Assembly: GCA_018261935.1 (NCBI GenBank)
Contig: JAGTRP010000005.1
Location: forward strand, 124,001 to 188,000
Direction: 5' to 3'
From: Rhodocyclaceae bacterium
GTDB taxonomy: Bacteria; Pseudomonadota; Gammaproteobacteria; Burkholderiales; Rhodocyclaceae
DNA length: 64,000 nucleotides
Shown here: one piece after another, positions 53,698-63,387 of the stretch
Layout of the letters: every line of letters begins with the position of its first letter
Numbering within the stretch: the stretch's first letter is position 1
Notes under the pieces: model-generated
What the model was told of the DNA's origin: nothing
What the model saw: the letters and a program-made list of their open reading frames with translations, nothing else
Databases searched by the model: none
Made by a program: the position numbers and the translations under genes

Positions 53698-53837
53698 GGA
53701 AACTCCTGGAGTGTCGCCTTTAGCCTTGCGTGCGAGGCACGAACCAGTCGAGACAAAGGGCTTGAAGAGTCGGTAATAACCGATGAGGGCGCCGAGACTG
53801 ATTGCGGCGCAAGGGGGCGCATGGTAGCACGACTTTC

Positions 53838-53911
53838 GCGCGTCGGGCGGGGCATTCGCTCCGCCGGGCTGCGGAACTCGGGGGCTGCGCCCCCTCAGAC
53901 AGTCCTCGCCC
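53838..53911 (-). repeat. 74-bp structured intergenic repeat, copy 2 (inverted)
   Basis: Inverted copy of the element at 52341-52414; 67 of 74 positions agree. Apart from one A/G change, the differences lie in hairpin 1, which reads GGGGGC-GCA-GCCCCC on the minus strand (53880-53894): two base pairs are swapped C-G to G-C on both arms, so the stem is kept. It lies 40 bases after the metZ stop, in the same orientation relative to metZ as copy 1 to recQ. Confidence 0.85.
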
Positions 53912-53951
53912 GGCTCCTCGAACGCCCTACCCTCCGGTTACCCCCGAGAGT

Positions 53952-55130
53952 TCAGAGGGTGGAAAGACCTCTATCCAGGTCGGCCTGCAGGTCTTCCACT
54001 GCTTCCAGACCCACGGCAACGCGCAGCAGGCCCTCGCTGATGCCGGCCGCGGCCCGGGCCTCCGGACTGATGCGCCCGTGGGTAGTGGAAGCCGGGTGGG
54101 TGATGGTGGTCTTGGTATCGCCCAGATTGGCCGTGATCGAGAGCAGCTGGCAGGAATCCACCACCCGCCAGGCTTCCGCCCGCCCCCCCTTGACCTCGAA
54201 GGTGACGATGGCGCCACCGCTCTTCTGCTGCCTCATCGCCAGCTCGTGCTGGGGATGGGACGGCAGGCCGGGATAGAAGACCCGCGCCACCTGGGGGTGG
54301 GCCTCCAGCCACCGAGCCAGCCGGAGGGCATTGGCCGACTGGGCCTCGATGCGGATCTTGAGGGTCTCCAGGCCCTTCAGGAGCACCCAGGCATTGAAGG
54401 CGGACAGCGTCGGCCCGGCGGTGCGCAGGTACTTGAAGACTTCTTCGGTGTGCTTCTTGGCGCCGCAGACGGCCCCGCCCAGCACCCGCCCCTGGCCGTC
54501 CAGGAACTTGGTGGCGGAATGCACCACGAGATCCGCCCCGAGTTCCAGGGGGCGCTGCAGGATGGGGGTACAGAAGCAGTTGTCCACCGCCACCCGGATG
54601 CCACGGTCATGGGCGATGTCGGCCAGGCTGCGGATGTCCGCGATTTCGGTCAGGGGATTGGACGGCGTCTCCAGGAAGAAGAGCCGGGTTTCAGGCCGGA
54701 TGGCCGCCCGCCAGGCCGCCGGATCGGTCGGGGACACGAAGGTCGTGGCGATGCCGGCCCGGCCAAGGATGTTGTTGAAGAGTTGGACGGTCGCCCCGAA
54801 CAGGCTGCTGGAGGCGACGATATGGTCGCCGGCCTTGAGGTGGGCCAGGCACAGGGCCATGATGGCCGCCATGCCGCTCGAGAAGGCGACGCAGTCCTCC
54901 GCCCCTTCCAGGGCCGCCAGGCGCTCCTCGAACATGGTCACGGTGGGGTTGGAGAAGCGCGAATAGACGTTGCCGTCCTCCTCCCCGGAAAAGCGGCGGG
55001 CCGCCTGGGCGGCGCTGTCGAAAACGAAGCTGGAAGTGAGGTAGAGGGCCTCGCCGTGCTCGTTGAACTGGCTGCGCTCCTGGCCGGCCCGCACCGCCAG
55101 GGTTTCCGGCCGGTAGCCGCGGTCCGCCAT
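53952..55130 (-). CDS. metZ: O-succinylhomoserine sulfhydrylase
   Basis: PLP enzyme of the Cys/Met metabolism family, 392 aa, making homocysteine from an activated homoserine and sulfide. Seen: YSRFSNPTVTMFEERLAALEGAE near 56 (quoted in part: SRFSNPTV), AFSSGMAAI near 82, DNCFCTPILQRPLELGAD near 182, the PLP Lys in HSATKFLDGQGR near 205, and SLGDTKT-like TANLGDTKTTITHP near 345. Last gene of the coupled run; its ATG overlaps the purF stop (TGATG). Distinguishing O-succinyl from O-acetyl specificity rests on the purF-metZ context. Confidence 0.93.
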   Translation of the reverse strand: MADRGYRPETLAVRAGQERSQFNEHGEALYLTSSFVFDSAAQAARRFSGEEDGNVYSRFSNPTVTMFEERLAALEGAEDCVAFSSGMAAIMALCLAHLKAGDHIVASSSLFGATVQLFNNILGRAGIATTFVSPTDPAAWRAAIRPETRLFFLETPSNPLTEIADIRSLADIAHDRGIRVAVDNCFCTPILQRPLELGADLVVHSATKFLDGQGRVLGGAVCGAKKHTEEVFKYLRTAGPTLSAFNAWVLLKGLETLKIRIEAQSANALRLARWLEAHPQVARVFYPGLPSHPQHELAMRQQKSGGAIVTFEVKGGRAEAWRVVDSCQLLSITANLGDTKTTITHPASTTHGRISPEARAAAGISEGLLRVAVGLEAVEDLQADLDRGLSTL

Positions 55131-56674
55131 CAGTCCCGCACTCCGCTTTCGGCCAGTTGCAGCACCAGCTGCTGGGATGCCTTGCCGTCGCCGTCGTCCT
55201 CGCTCTTGGCGCTTGCCTTGCCGGCTCGCCGTCCTTCGACGGCATCCAGGTAATCCGCGTCCACATCGCCGGTGACATAGCAGCCATCGAAGCAGGAGGC
55301 ATCGAAGACGGTCAGGTTGGGATTCATGGAGCGTACCGCCGCCTTGAGGGCTTCCAGATCCTGATATACCAGGGCGTCGGCGCCGATTTCCTGGGCGATG
55401 CCTTCGTCGGTGCGGCCGGTGGCGATGAGCTCGGACCGGGTCGGCATGTCGATGCCGTAGACGTTGGGAAAGCGCACCGGGGGTGCGGCCGAGGCGAAGT
55501 ACACCTTGAGGGCGCCGGCCGCCCGGGCCATCTCGACGATCTCCCGGCTGGTGGTGCCGCGGACGATGGAGTCGTCTACCAGCAGCACCCGCTTGCCCCT
55601 GAACTCATGGCCGCAGGTATTGAGCTTCTGGCGCACCGATTTCTTCCGCATGGCCTGGCCGGGCATGATGAAGGTGCGGCCCACGTAGCGGTTCTTGACG
55701 AAGCCTTCCCGGAAGGGGATGCCGAGGGCCTGGGCGAGCTGCATGGCGGCCGGCCGGCTGGAGTCCGGAATGGGGATGACGACGTCGATCTCATCCACCG
55801 GGATGTGCTGCTTGACCTTTTCCGCCAGGGACTCGCCCATGGCCAGCCGGGCCTCATAGACCGACACGCCGTCGATGACCGAATCCGGGCGGGCCAGGTA
55901 GACGTGCTCGAAGATGCAGGGTGCGTAGACCGGCTGCTGGGCGCACTGGCGGCTGTGGAACTGGTGGTTGAGGTCGATGAAGATGGCCTCCCCCGGCTCC
56001 ACGTCGCGGATCATCTGGAAACCCAGGGTATCCAGGGCGACGGATTCGGAGGACACCAGATATTCCGTACCTTCTTCCGTCTCGTTCTTGCCATAGACCA
56101 GGGGGCGGATGCCGTGGGGATCGCGGAAGGCCAGGAGGCCGTAGCCGGCGATCAGGGCCACCACGGCGTAGGCGCCGCGGCAGCGCCGGTGCACCCCGGC
56201 CACCGCATCGAAGATGCTTTCCACGTCCAGTTCGTAGCCGTGGGCGCTGTTCTGGAGCTCATGGGCGAGGACGTTGAGGAGAACTTCGGAGTCGGAATTG
56301 GTGTTGATGTGCCGGCGGTCGAGGCGGAACATCTCGTCCTTCAGCTGCTCGGCATTGGTCAGGTTGCCGTTGTGGCCAAGGACGATGCCGAAGGGGGAAT
56401 TGACGTAGAAGGGCTGGGCCTCGGCGAAGTTGTAGGCCGATCCAGCCGTCGGGTAGCGCACGTGGCCGATGCCCCAGTTGCCCGGCAGGGCGCGCATGTT
56501 GCGGGTGCGGAATACGTCCCGCACCAGGCCGGGGCCCTTGTGCAGGTGGAAAGTATTGCCCTCGGCCGTGGCGATGCCTGCCGCGTCCTGCCCCCGGTGC
56601 TGCAGCACCATGAGTCCATCGTAAAGCAGCTGGTTTACCGGTGTCGTTGCAACTACGCCCAGAATCCCGCACAT
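55130..56674 (-). CDS. purF: Amidophosphoribosyltransferase
   Basis: First committed step of purine synthesis: glutamine plus PRPP to phosphoribosylamine. 514 aa with the ATG at 56674, which places the essential Cys2 (MCGILGVV) as the N-terminal nucleophile after Met removal; longer starts would abolish this. Seen: [13 protein letters not shown] near 24, NGNLTN near 103 and the PRPP loop [14 protein letters not shown] near 368. AGGTGGG lies upstream. Followed by metZ with one base of overlap. Confidence 0.97.
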   Translation of the reverse strand: MCGILGVVATTPVNQLLYDGLMVLQHRGQDAAGIATAEGNTFHLHKGPGLVRDVFRTRNMRALPGNWGIGHVRYPTAGSAYNFAEAQPFYVNSPFGIVLGHNGNLTNAEQLKDEMFRLDRRHINTNSDSEVLLNVLAHELQNSAHGYELDVESIFDAVAGVHRRCRGAYAVVALIAGYGLLAFRDPHGIRPLVYGKNETEEGTEYLVSSESVALDTLGFQMIRDVEPGEAIFIDLNHQFHSRQCAQQPVYAPCIFEHVYLARPDSVIDGVSVYEARLAMGESLAEKVKQHIPVDEIDVVIPIPDSSRPAAMQLAQALGIPFREGFVKNRYVGRTFIMPGQAMRKKSVRQKLNTCGHEFRGKRVLLVDDSIVRGTTSREIVEMARAAGALKVYFASAAPPVRFPNVYGIDMPTRSELIATGRTDEGIAQEIGADALVYQDLEALKAAVRSMNPNLTVFDASCFDGCYVTGDVDADYLDAVEGRRAGKASAKSEDDGDGKASQQLVLQLAESGVRD

Positions 56675-56687
56675 AAAATCATCCCAC

Positions 56688-57179
56688 CTATTTGAATCGA
56701 ATCCGTTTAGCAAAATCCGGCGGCAACCAGGGTCTCACCGCCAATACTGCCGTCTCCAGGGGCGCCGACAAGGTCGCCTCCTGCCACCAGTCCTGGCGGG
56801 GGGCCGAGGTCATCCCGCCCACAGCCACCAGGGCCACAGCAATCATCGCTCCCCGGGCGACGCCGAACACCAGCCCCAGCAGTCGATCCGAGAGTCCCAG
56901 CCCGAGGGCCTTGATCAAGCTGCTGGCCGCCAGGCGCACCAGGGCCATCACCACCAGCACTCCGATGAATACCGCAGCGAAGCCCGCCATAGCCCGCAGT
57001 CCCTTGTCCTCAATGCCGAGGAACACCGACTGCGCGATATCGCTACCGAAATGCATGGCTGCGAAAAAGGCCAGTACCCAAGCCGCCAGGGCAATCGCCT
57101 CGCCTACCACGCCCCGCCAAAGTCCCAGCAGCAGCGAGGCCGCGACGATGCCGATCACGACATAGTCGAAGATATTCAT
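56688..57179 (-). CDS. cvpA: CvpA family membrane protein
   Basis: Inner-membrane protein of 163 aa with four hydrophobic helices (about 5-23, 28-46, 63-82, 101-122). The family start [23 protein letters not shown] (in part: [10 protein letters not shown]) and the pairing with purF are diagnostic; in E. coli cvpA is needed for colicin V production, but the general function is not known. It is 13 bases upstream of purF. Confidence 0.92.
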   Translation of the reverse strand: MNIFDYVVIGIVAASLLLGLWRGVVGEAIALAAWVLAFFAAMHFGSDIAQSVFLGIEDKGLRAMAGFAAVFIGVLVVMALVRLAASSLIKALGLGLSDRLLGLVFGVARGAMIAVALVAVGGMTSAPRQDWWQEATLSAPLETAVLAVRPWLPPDFAKRIRFK

Positions 57180-57189
57180 AACCGGGCGG

Positions 57190-57798
57190 TCATTGCTTCG
57201 CCGCCACCACTCCGGAGACGCCGATGCGCTTCATCTTTTCCAGCGCCTTTTCGGCTGCCTCCCGATTCGGGAAGGGACCGGCGCGCACCCGCGTTTTCCG
57301 TCCCTGGGGAGAGTCGAGGGGCTCCGTGTAGGCTTTGATGCCCAGTTCACTGAGCTTGTTTCTGATGGCCCGGACATTGCCCTCGTTGACGAAGGCCCCG
57401 ATCAGGATGACATGTTCGCCCCCCTTGGCGGCCGGCTTTTCGGATTTGGCGGCTTGCTTCTCGGGAGCCTTCTCGACCGGCTTTTCGGCCAACTTGACGG
57501 CTGGTTCGGGTTTCACGGCCGGCGCCGGGGCCGGCGGGGCTTCGGGCGGCTTTGCCGCCGCTGCCGGCTCGGGAGTCTTCACGGCCGGCCGTTCCTCCGG
57601 CGCCGCAGCGAACTTGGGCGCGAAGGGCTTCTCGTCCTGGCCGGGGATCCGGATCTCGACGTCCTGCACGGCCTGCCGGGGCTCCTGATCCATGATCATG
57701 GGCAGCGCGACGGCCACCAGAACCACGAAGGCCAGGGCGCCCACCAGGCGCCGGCGGGCGCGTTTCTTGAGGGGCAGCTGGGCGTCTGTGTCTTCCAT
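57190..57798 (-). CDS. SPOR-domain protein (DedD-like)
   Basis: Bitopic protein of 202 aa. A basic N-terminus (KKRARRR) is followed by a membrane helix (about 18-36), a long Ala/Pro/Lys/Glu linker (about 60-125), and a C-terminal SPOR domain (about 127-202; HVILIGAFVNEGNVRAIRNKL). SPOR domains bind denuded glycan strands at the division septum. Located between folC and cvpA exactly where dedD lies in proteobacteria. Confidence 0.9.
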   Translation of the reverse strand: MEDTDAQLPLKKRARRRLVGALAFVVLVAVALPMIMDQEPRQAVQDVEIRIPGQDEKPFAPKFAAAPEERPAVKTPEPAAAAKPPEAPPAPAPAVKPEPAVKLAEKPVEKAPEKQAAKSEKPAAKGGEHVILIGAFVNEGNVRAIRNKLSELGIKAYTEPLDSPQGRKTRVRAGPFPNREAAEKALEKMKRIGVSGVVAAKQ

Positions 57799-57801
57799 AG
57801 G

Positions 57802-59097
57802 TCAACGTTTCCTGAGCACTTCGAGTGCGCCGGCCACCGTATAGAACGATCCAAAAACGACTATTCTATCACTTTCGGCAGCGGCTTCCCGGGCCGCCCG
57901 CATTGCTGCAGCCGGCGAATCGTAGCAAGCCACCGCCCCGCCGAAGCCGTGGTTTCGGATGATGTCGGCGAGAAAACCCGCCTCGGTGCCCCGGGGGCCG
58001 CCCAGGCTGGCGGCATACCAATGGTCCACCTTGCCCTTCAGGGCGGCGAGGGCGCCGGCGATATCCTTGTCGGCCAGCATGCCGACGACGGCATGGGTGC
58101 GATCGAAAAAACCCATGCTGGCGAGGTTGTCGGCCAGGACCTTGACCGCCTGGGGGTTGTGCCCCACGTCCAGGACCACCGCCGGCTTGCCGGGCACCAC
58201 CTGGAAGCGGCCTGGCAGCTCCGTTTCGATCAGTCCGCTGCGGATGGCCTGCATGGTCACCGGCAGACGATTTCCCAGGCTGTCCAGGGTCGCCAGGGCC
58301 ACCGCCGCGTTGTAGAGCTGGGAAGGCCCCCGCAGCCCCGGATAGGCCAGGGAGCGCTTCACCAGCCGCTCCCCCGACTTGCACCACCAGCGCCACTGCA
58401 GGCGGTTCTCGCTGTCCCGCTCGAAGCCGAAGTCGCGGCCGACGAGTCGTAGATCGGCGCCGATGGCGGCGGCGTGGTCTAGGAGGGACTGGGGCGGGGC
58501 CGGGTCGGCGCAGAAGGCCGGGCGGCCGGGCCGGTAGATGCCGGCCTTCTCGAAACCGATATGCTCCCGGGTGGGCCCCAGCCAGTCGGTGTGATCCAGG
58601 GCGACCGTGGTGACGACGGAGACATCGGGCTCGTAGGCGTTGACCGCATCCAGGCGCCCTCCCAGGCCCACTTCCAGGATGACGGCTTCGACCTGGGCTG
58701 CCGCGAAGGCTTCCCAGGCAGCCAGGGTACCGAATTCGAAATAGGTCAGGGCCACGTCGCCGGCCGCATGGCGGGCTGCCTCGACCCGGGCGAAGGCTTG
58801 GCACAGGGCTTCGTCGCTCGCCGGCTGACCGTCGATGCGGACCCGCTCGTTGTAGGCCAGCAGATGGGGCGAGGTGTAGCAGCCGACCCGGTAGCCGGCC
58901 TTGGCGATGATGTTTTCCAGGTAGGCGCAGGTGGAGCCCTTGCCGTTGGTCCCTCCGACCACGATCACCGGGCAGTGCTGCTCCTGCCCGAGGGCCTCCT
59001 TGACCAGGCGGATGCGGTCGAGACCCAGCTCGATGCCCGCCTGCCCCCTGGGGTGCAGGCCTTCGAGGTGGGCCAGCCAGTCGGCGAGGGTTTTCAA
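57802..59097 (-). CDS. folC: Bifunctional folylpolyglutamate / dihydrofolate synthase
   Basis: Adds glutamate to dihydropteroate and folates, 431 aa. The Mur-ligase-like ATP loop [15 protein letters not shown] is near 47, [13 protein letters not shown] near 75, [12 protein letters not shown] near 144, and DVGHNPQAV near 311. Starts inside the accD end (4-base ATGA overlap) and ends 3 bases before the SPOR gene. accD-folC-dedD-cvpA-purF is a classic proteobacterial cluster. Confidence 0.96.
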   Translation of the reverse strand: MKTLADWLAHLEGLHPRGQAGIELGLDRIRLVKEALGQEQHCPVIVVGGTNGKGSTCAYLENIIAKAGYRVGCYTSPHLLAYNERVRIDGQPASDEALCQAFARVEAARHAAGDVALTYFEFGTLAAWEAFAAAQVEAVILEVGLGGRLDAVNAYEPDVSVVTTVALDHTDWLGPTREHIGFEKAGIYRPGRPAFCADPAPPQSLLDHAAAIGADLRLVGRDFGFERDSENRLQWRWWCKSGERLVKRSLAYPGLRGPSQLYNAAVALATLDSLGNRLPVTMQAIRSGLIETELPGRFQVVPGKPAVVLDVGHNPQAVKVLADNLASMGFFDRTHAVVGMLADKDIAGALAALKGKVDHWYAASLGGPRGTEAGFLADIIRNHGFGGAVACYDSPAAAMRAAREAAAESDRIVVFGSFYTVAGALEVLRKR

Positions 59098-59963
59098 GCG
59101 GCGGCAGGAAGTTTCTGCAGGAGCGCCAGGAGCTGGGCCACCTTGTCGCGGAGTTCGCGGCGATCGACGATCAGGTCGATGGCGCCCTTCTCCAGCAGGA
59201 ATTCGGAGCGCTGGAAGCCTGCCGGCAGGGTTTCCCGCACCGTCTGCTCGATCACCCGGGGGCCGGCGAAGCCGATCAGGGCACCGGGCTCGGCGATGAC
59301 CACATCGCCGACGAAGGCGAAGGAGGCCGAAACCCCGCCCATGGTCGGGTCGGTCAGGAGGGAAATGTAGGGCAGGCCGGCTTCGGACAGCTTGGTGAGG
59401 GCCGCCGTGGTCTTGGCCATCTGCATCAGGGAGAAGAGGCCCTCCTGCATGCGGGCACCACCGGAGGCGGCAATGGAAATAAAGGGCTGGCCATTATCCA
59501 CGGCGGTCTGGACACCCCGAACGAAACGCTCGCCCAGGACGGAGCCCATGGAGCCGCCCATGAACTCGAACTCGAAGGCGGCAGCCACCACCGGCATGGT
59601 CTTGATGGCCCCCTGCATGACCACCAGGGAATCGCTCTCATCGGTGGCGGCATTGGCTTCCATGAGGCGGTCCGGGTAGCGCTTGCTGTCCTTGAACTTG
59701 AGACTGTCCACCGGCAGCACCTCGGCGCCGATTTCGAAGCGGCCCTCCGGATCGAGAAGCATGTCGAGGCGCTGACGGGCCCGCAGGCGGTGATGGTGGC
59801 CGCACTTGGGACAGACCTGGAGATTCTTTTCCAGGTCGGTGGCATAGAGCACCGCCTCGCAGGAGGGGCATTTGCTCCACAGACCTTCCGGCAGGCTGCT
59901 GCGGCGCTGGGCGCCCTGCTCGCGCTTGATCTTGGGGGGGAGAAGTTTGGTTAGCCAGCTCAC
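59094..59963 (-). CDS. accD: Acetyl-CoA carboxylase carboxyltransferase subunit beta
   Basis: Transfers the carboxyl group from biotin to acetyl-CoA in fatty-acid synthesis, with AccA. 289 aa. An N-terminal zinc ribbon is seen as CPSC near 33 and CPKC near 53; the crotonase-like domain follows with the oxyanion loop [19 protein letters not shown] near 163 (in part: GGARMQEG). It overlaps folC and trpA by four bases each. Confidence 0.97.
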   Translation of the reverse strand: MSWLTKLLPPKIKREQGAQRRSSLPEGLWSKCPSCEAVLYATDLEKNLQVCPKCGHHHRLRARQRLDMLLDPEGRFEIGAEVLPVDSLKFKDSKRYPDRLMEANAATDESDSLVVMQGAIKTMPVVAAAFEFEFMGGSMGSVLGERFVRGVQTAVDNGQPFISIAASGGARMQEGLFSLMQMAKTTAALTKLSEAGLPYISLLTDPTMGGVSASFAFVGDVVIAEPGALIGFAGPRVIEQTVRETLPAGFQRSEFLLEKGAIDLIVDRRELRDKVAQLLALLQKLPAAA

Positions 59964-60766
59964 GATTTCGCTCCGTCGATGCCCTTGCGAATATCCGCCA
60001 CCAGGGCCTTGACCTGGGCGCAGGCGGTTTCCGGGGTGGATTTCTCGATTTCCTCGATGATACGGCTGCCCACCACCACCGCATCGGCGAAGGCGGCGAT
60101 GCGGGCCGCCGTGGCAGCGTCGCGGATGCCGAAACCGACACCCACCGGCAGTCCGGTCTTCTCGCGAATGGCCGGCAGCCGGGCGGCGACCGCATCGGTA
60201 TCGAGATGCCCCGCGCCAGTCACGCCAGCCAGGGAAACGTAATAGACATAGCCGCTCGCCACTTCAGCCACTTGGCCGATGCGGGCGTCGGTGGAGGTGG
60301 GCGCCAGCAGGAAGATGGGATCGATGCCCCGGGCCTTCATGGCACGGCCAAAGTCCATGGCCTCCTCAGGAGGGTAGTCCACCACCAGCACCCCATCCAC
60401 GCCGGCCGCGGCCGCGGTAGCGGTAAAGGCTTCCTGGCCCATGGCCTCGATGGGATTGGCGTAGCCCATGAGCACCACCGGCGTATCGGCATTGGCCGCC
60501 CGGAAGGCGGCCACCAGTTCCAGAACCTTCCTGAGGGTCATGCCCCGGGCCAGGGCGCGCTCGGAGGCGCGCTGGATGGTGGGACCGTCGGCCATGGGAT
60601 CGGAAAAAGGGACCCCCAGCTCGATGACGTCGGCCCCGGCTTCCACCAGGGCCTGCATCAGGGGAACGGTGAGGTCGGCTTCGGGGTCGCCGGCGGTGAT
60701 GAAGGGGATGAGGGCCTTGCGGCCTTGCGCCTGGAGGCGCGCGAAAGTGGCTTGGATACGCGACAT
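59960..60766 (-). CDS. trpA: Tryptophan synthase alpha chain
   Basis: Cleaves indole-3-glycerol phosphate to indole, which tunnels to TrpB. 268 aa. Catalytic Glu and Asp are visible in [15 protein letters not shown] near 49-63; the phosphate site near the end reads [11 protein letters not shown] near 212 and VVGSRI near 234. The ATG at 60766 overlaps or abuts the trpB stop; a longer open frame upstream lies in trpB and is not coding. The stop overlaps accD. Confidence 0.97.
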   Translation of the reverse strand: MSRIQATFARLQAQGRKALIPFITAGDPEADLTVPLMQALVEAGADVIELGVPFSDPMADGPTIQRASERALARGMTLRKVLELVAAFRAANADTPVVLMGYANPIEAMGQEAFTATAAAAGVDGVLVVDYPPEEAMDFGRAMKARGIDPIFLLAPTSTDARIGQVAEVASGYVYYVSLAGVTGAGHLDTDAVAARLPAIREKTGLPVGVGFGIRDAATAARIAAFADAVVVGSRIIEEIEKSTPETACAQVKALVADIRKGIDGAKS

Positions 60767-60767
60767 G

Positions 60768-61967
60768 TCAGAACTGGATACCGGATTTTTCGGCCACGGT
60801 ATGCATGTCCTTGTCACCCCGGCCGGAGAGGTTGACCAGCAGAATCTTGTCCTTCGGAAGAGTCGGCGCCAGCTTGGTGGCGTAGGCCAGGGCGTGGCTG
60901 GACTCCAGAGCCGGGATGATGCCCTCGTAGCGGCACAGGTCGTGGAAGGCCTGCAATGCCTCGGCGTCATTCACCGGCACGTACTCGGCCCGGCCGCTGT
61001 CCTTGAGCCAGGCGTGCTCTGGGCCGACCCCCGGGTAGTCGAGGCCGGCGGATATCGAATGGGTATCGATGATCTGGCCATCCCCATCCTGCAGAAGATA
61101 GGTGCGGTTGCCATGGAGGACCCCGGGGACGCCGGCGGTCAGGGAGGCGGCGTGGCGGCCGGTCTCGACCCCCTCCCCCGCCGCCTCGACGCCGATGAGG
61201 CGCACCCCTTCCACCGGGATGTAGGGGTAGAAGATGCCCATGGCGTTGGAGCCGCCGCCGACGCAGGCGATCACCGCATCCGGCTGGCGACCGGCCAGTT
61301 CCGGCATCTGGACGAGGCATTCCTGGCCGATCACCGCCTGGAAGTCCCGCACCATCATCGGGTAGGGGTGCGGACCGGCGGCGGTGCCGATGATGTAGAA
61401 GGTGTTGGCGACATTGGTCACCCAGTCCCGCATGGCCTCGTTGAGGGCATCCTTCAGGGTCTTGGAGCCGGATTCCACCGGCACCACCTTGGCCCCCAGG
61501 AGCTTCATGCGATAAACGTTGGCGGCCTGGCGCTTCACATCCTCGCTGCCCATGTAAACCACGCATTCCATGCCGTAGCGGGCCGCCACCGTGGCGGTGG
61601 CCACCCCGTGCTGGCCGGCGCCGGTTTCGGCGATGACCCGGGGCTTGCCCATGCGGCGGGCCAGCAGGGCTTGGCCGATGCAGTTGTTTACCTTGTGGGC
61701 GCCGGTGTGATTGAGGTCCTCGCGCTTCAGGTAAACCTGAGCGCCGCCCAGCAGTTCCGACCAGCGCTTGGCGTGATAGATCGGCGACGGCCGCCCGACG
61801 TAGTGCTTGAGTTCGTATTCGTATTCGGCCATGAAGGCCGGATCGCGGCGGGCCTCGTCGTAGGCGGCCTTGAGGCCGTCCAGGGCGGCGATCAAGGTCT
61901 CGGCCACGAACACGCCGCCGTAGGGACCGAAATGGCCGCGGCTGTCGGGCAGGTTATAAGCTTGCAT
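60768..61967 (-). CDS. trpB: Tryptophan synthase beta chain
   Basis: PLP enzyme that condenses indole and serine. 399 aa. The PLP Lys is in HTGAHKVNN near 86; GAGQHG near 109, the phosphate-binding GGGSNAMG near 230, and the late [11 protein letters not shown] near 383 are present. The ATG at 61967 overlaps the trpF stop (TGATG) and begins MQAYNLPD; an upstream start inside trpF is rejected. Confidence 0.97.
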   Translation of the reverse strand: MQAYNLPDSRGHFGPYGGVFVAETLIAALDGLKAAYDEARRDPAFMAEYEYELKHYVGRPSPIYHAKRWSELLGGAQVYLKREDLNHTGAHKVNNCIGQALLARRMGKPRVIAETGAGQHGVATATVAARYGMECVVYMGSEDVKRQAANVYRMKLLGAKVVPVESGSKTLKDALNEAMRDWVTNVANTFYIIGTAAGPHPYPMMVRDFQAVIGQECLVQMPELAGRQPDAVIACVGGGSNAMGIFYPYIPVEGVRLIGVEAAGEGVETGRHAASLTAGVPGVLHGNRTYLLQDGDGQIIDTHSISAGLDYPGVGPEHAWLKDSGRAEYVPVNDAEALQAFHDLCRYEGIIPALESSHALAYATKLAPTLPKDKILLVNLSGRGDKDMHTVAEKSGIQF

Positions 61968-62602
61968 CAGGCATCCTCTGCTTGTTGGTCGGCAGCGCAC
62001 ACCGCCGCCATGAAGGCAATGATTTTCGCTGCATCCTTGATTCCCTTGTCGGCTTCGACACCGCTCGACACATCCACCGCCGGCGGCCGCAGGCGGCGTA
62101 CCGCCTCGCCCACGTTGGCCGCCGTCAGCCCTCCGGAAAGAACGATGGGCAGCGGCATCCGCGCCGGGACCATGGACCAGTCGAAAATTTGACCGCCCCC
62201 GCCGAAGCCCTCGACAAAGGCATCCAGCAAAATCGCCCGGGCCGAACTGAAATCAGCCGCATATTGTATCAAATCCATCCCCGGCCTTACCCGCGCCGCC
62301 TTGATATAGGGAAACCGCCAGACTCGACATCGAGATTCGTCCTCGTCGCCGTGGAACTGGAGGAGATTCACCGGCACTCGTTCCAGCACGGCCTCGATCT
62401 CGCCGGGAGCAGCATTGACGAAAAGCCCGACGATGGTGACGAAGGGGGGAATCCGGTGGGCCAGTTCGGCGGCACGCTCGGGACTCACGTAGCGGGGGCT
62501 CTTCGGATAGAAGACGAAACCGATGGCATCGGCACCGGCGGCCACCGCCGCATCCACGTCGGCCTCCCGGGTCAGGCCGCAGATTTTTATGCGCGTTCTC
62601 AT
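61967..62602 (-). CDS. trpF: Phosphoribosylanthranilate isomerase
   Basis: Third step of the tryptophan pathway from anthranilate, an Amadori rearrangement. 211 aa. The catalytic Cys is in [10 protein letters not shown] near 6, the general acid Asp in LLDAF near 126, LQFHGDE near 81, and [10 protein letters not shown] near 155 binds phosphate. Overlaps truA by 4 bases. trpF-trpB-trpA are together, with the rest of trp elsewhere. Confidence 0.97.
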   Translation of the reverse strand: MRTRIKICGLTREADVDAAVAAGADAIGFVFYPKSPRYVSPERAAELAHRIPPFVTIVGLFVNAAPGEIEAVLERVPVNLLQFHGDEDESRCRVWRFPYIKAARVRPGMDLIQYAADFSSARAILLDAFVEGFGGGGQIFDWSMVPARMPLPIVLSGGLTAANVGEAVRRLRPPAVDVSSGVEADKGIKDAAKIIAFMAAVCAADQQAEDA

Positions 62603-63387
62603 GACAAGGCTCCATTCAGAAAATCATCGCCGGGCTGGGGCAAACCCCAATGGGGTTCGTAGATCGGCCCGCCGAAATAGAGCCCGTCCGGCGAAAAGGT
62701 GGGAGCCGCCAGCTTGCGGTCCTTCGCTGCCAGCAATTCATCCATCCAGTTGGCCGGTTGCGCTCCCTTGCCGATATAAACCAGGCTGCCCACCAGATTA
62801 CGGACCATGTGGTGGAGAAAGGCGCTGGCCTCGAAATCGAAGACGAAAAGGTCGCCGGCCCGCCTCACATCGGCCTTCCACAGGGTCTTGACCGGGGACT
62901 TGGCCTGGCATTCGGCGGCACGGAAGGCCGAGAAATCATGCTCGCCGAGAAGCCTGGAGGCGCCTTGCCGCATGGCATCCAGGTTGAGGGGTAGATGGAA
63001 CCAGCCCACCCTGCCCTGCCACAGCCCGGGCCGCTGGGGACGATTGAGGAGCAGATAGCGGTAGCGCCGCCCCCGGGCGCTGAAGCGGGCGTGGAATTCC
63101 TCCGGCACGGCCTGGGCCCAGCGCACCGCCACGCCGTCCGGCAGGTGGGCATTGACGCCCCGCACCCAGGCCGTCAGAGGCCTGTCCACCCGAGTGTCGA
63201 AATGGACCACCTGGTGGCTGGCATGGACCCGGGCATCGGTACGGCCGGCACAGAGGGTGGTGATCGGCTCGCTGGCGATCGCCGACAGGGCAGCCTCCAG
63301 GACATCCTGGACCGTGCCTCCGCCAGCCTGGCTCTGCCAGCCGCGGAAGGCGGTACCGCAATATTCGATCCCAAGGGCGAATCTCAT
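62599..63387 (-). CDS. truA: tRNA pseudouridine(38-40) synthase
   Basis: Isomerises U38-U40 in the anticodon arm of many tRNAs. 262 aa. The catalytic Asp is in CAGRTDARVHASHQV near 50-64; the other conserved pieces are GVNAHLP near 79, RYRYLLLN near 108 and FLHHMVRNLVGSLV near 190. The ATG at 63387 gives the conserved MRFALGIEY and overlaps the upstream gene by four bases; an ATG three codons earlier has poor spacing to GGGGG. Confidence 0.96.
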   Translation of the reverse strand: MRFALGIEYCGTAFRGWQSQAGGGTVQDVLEAALSAIASEPITTLCAGRTDARVHASHQVVHFDTRVDRPLTAWVRGVNAHLPDGVAVRWAQAVPEEFHARFSARGRRYRYLLLNRPQRPGLWQGRVGWFHLPLNLDAMRQGASRLLGEHDFSAFRAAECQAKSPVKTLWKADVRRAGDLFVFDFEASAFLHHMVRNLVGSLVYIGKGAQPANWMDELLAAKDRKLAAPTFSPDGLYFGGPIYEPHWGLPQPGDDFLNGALS

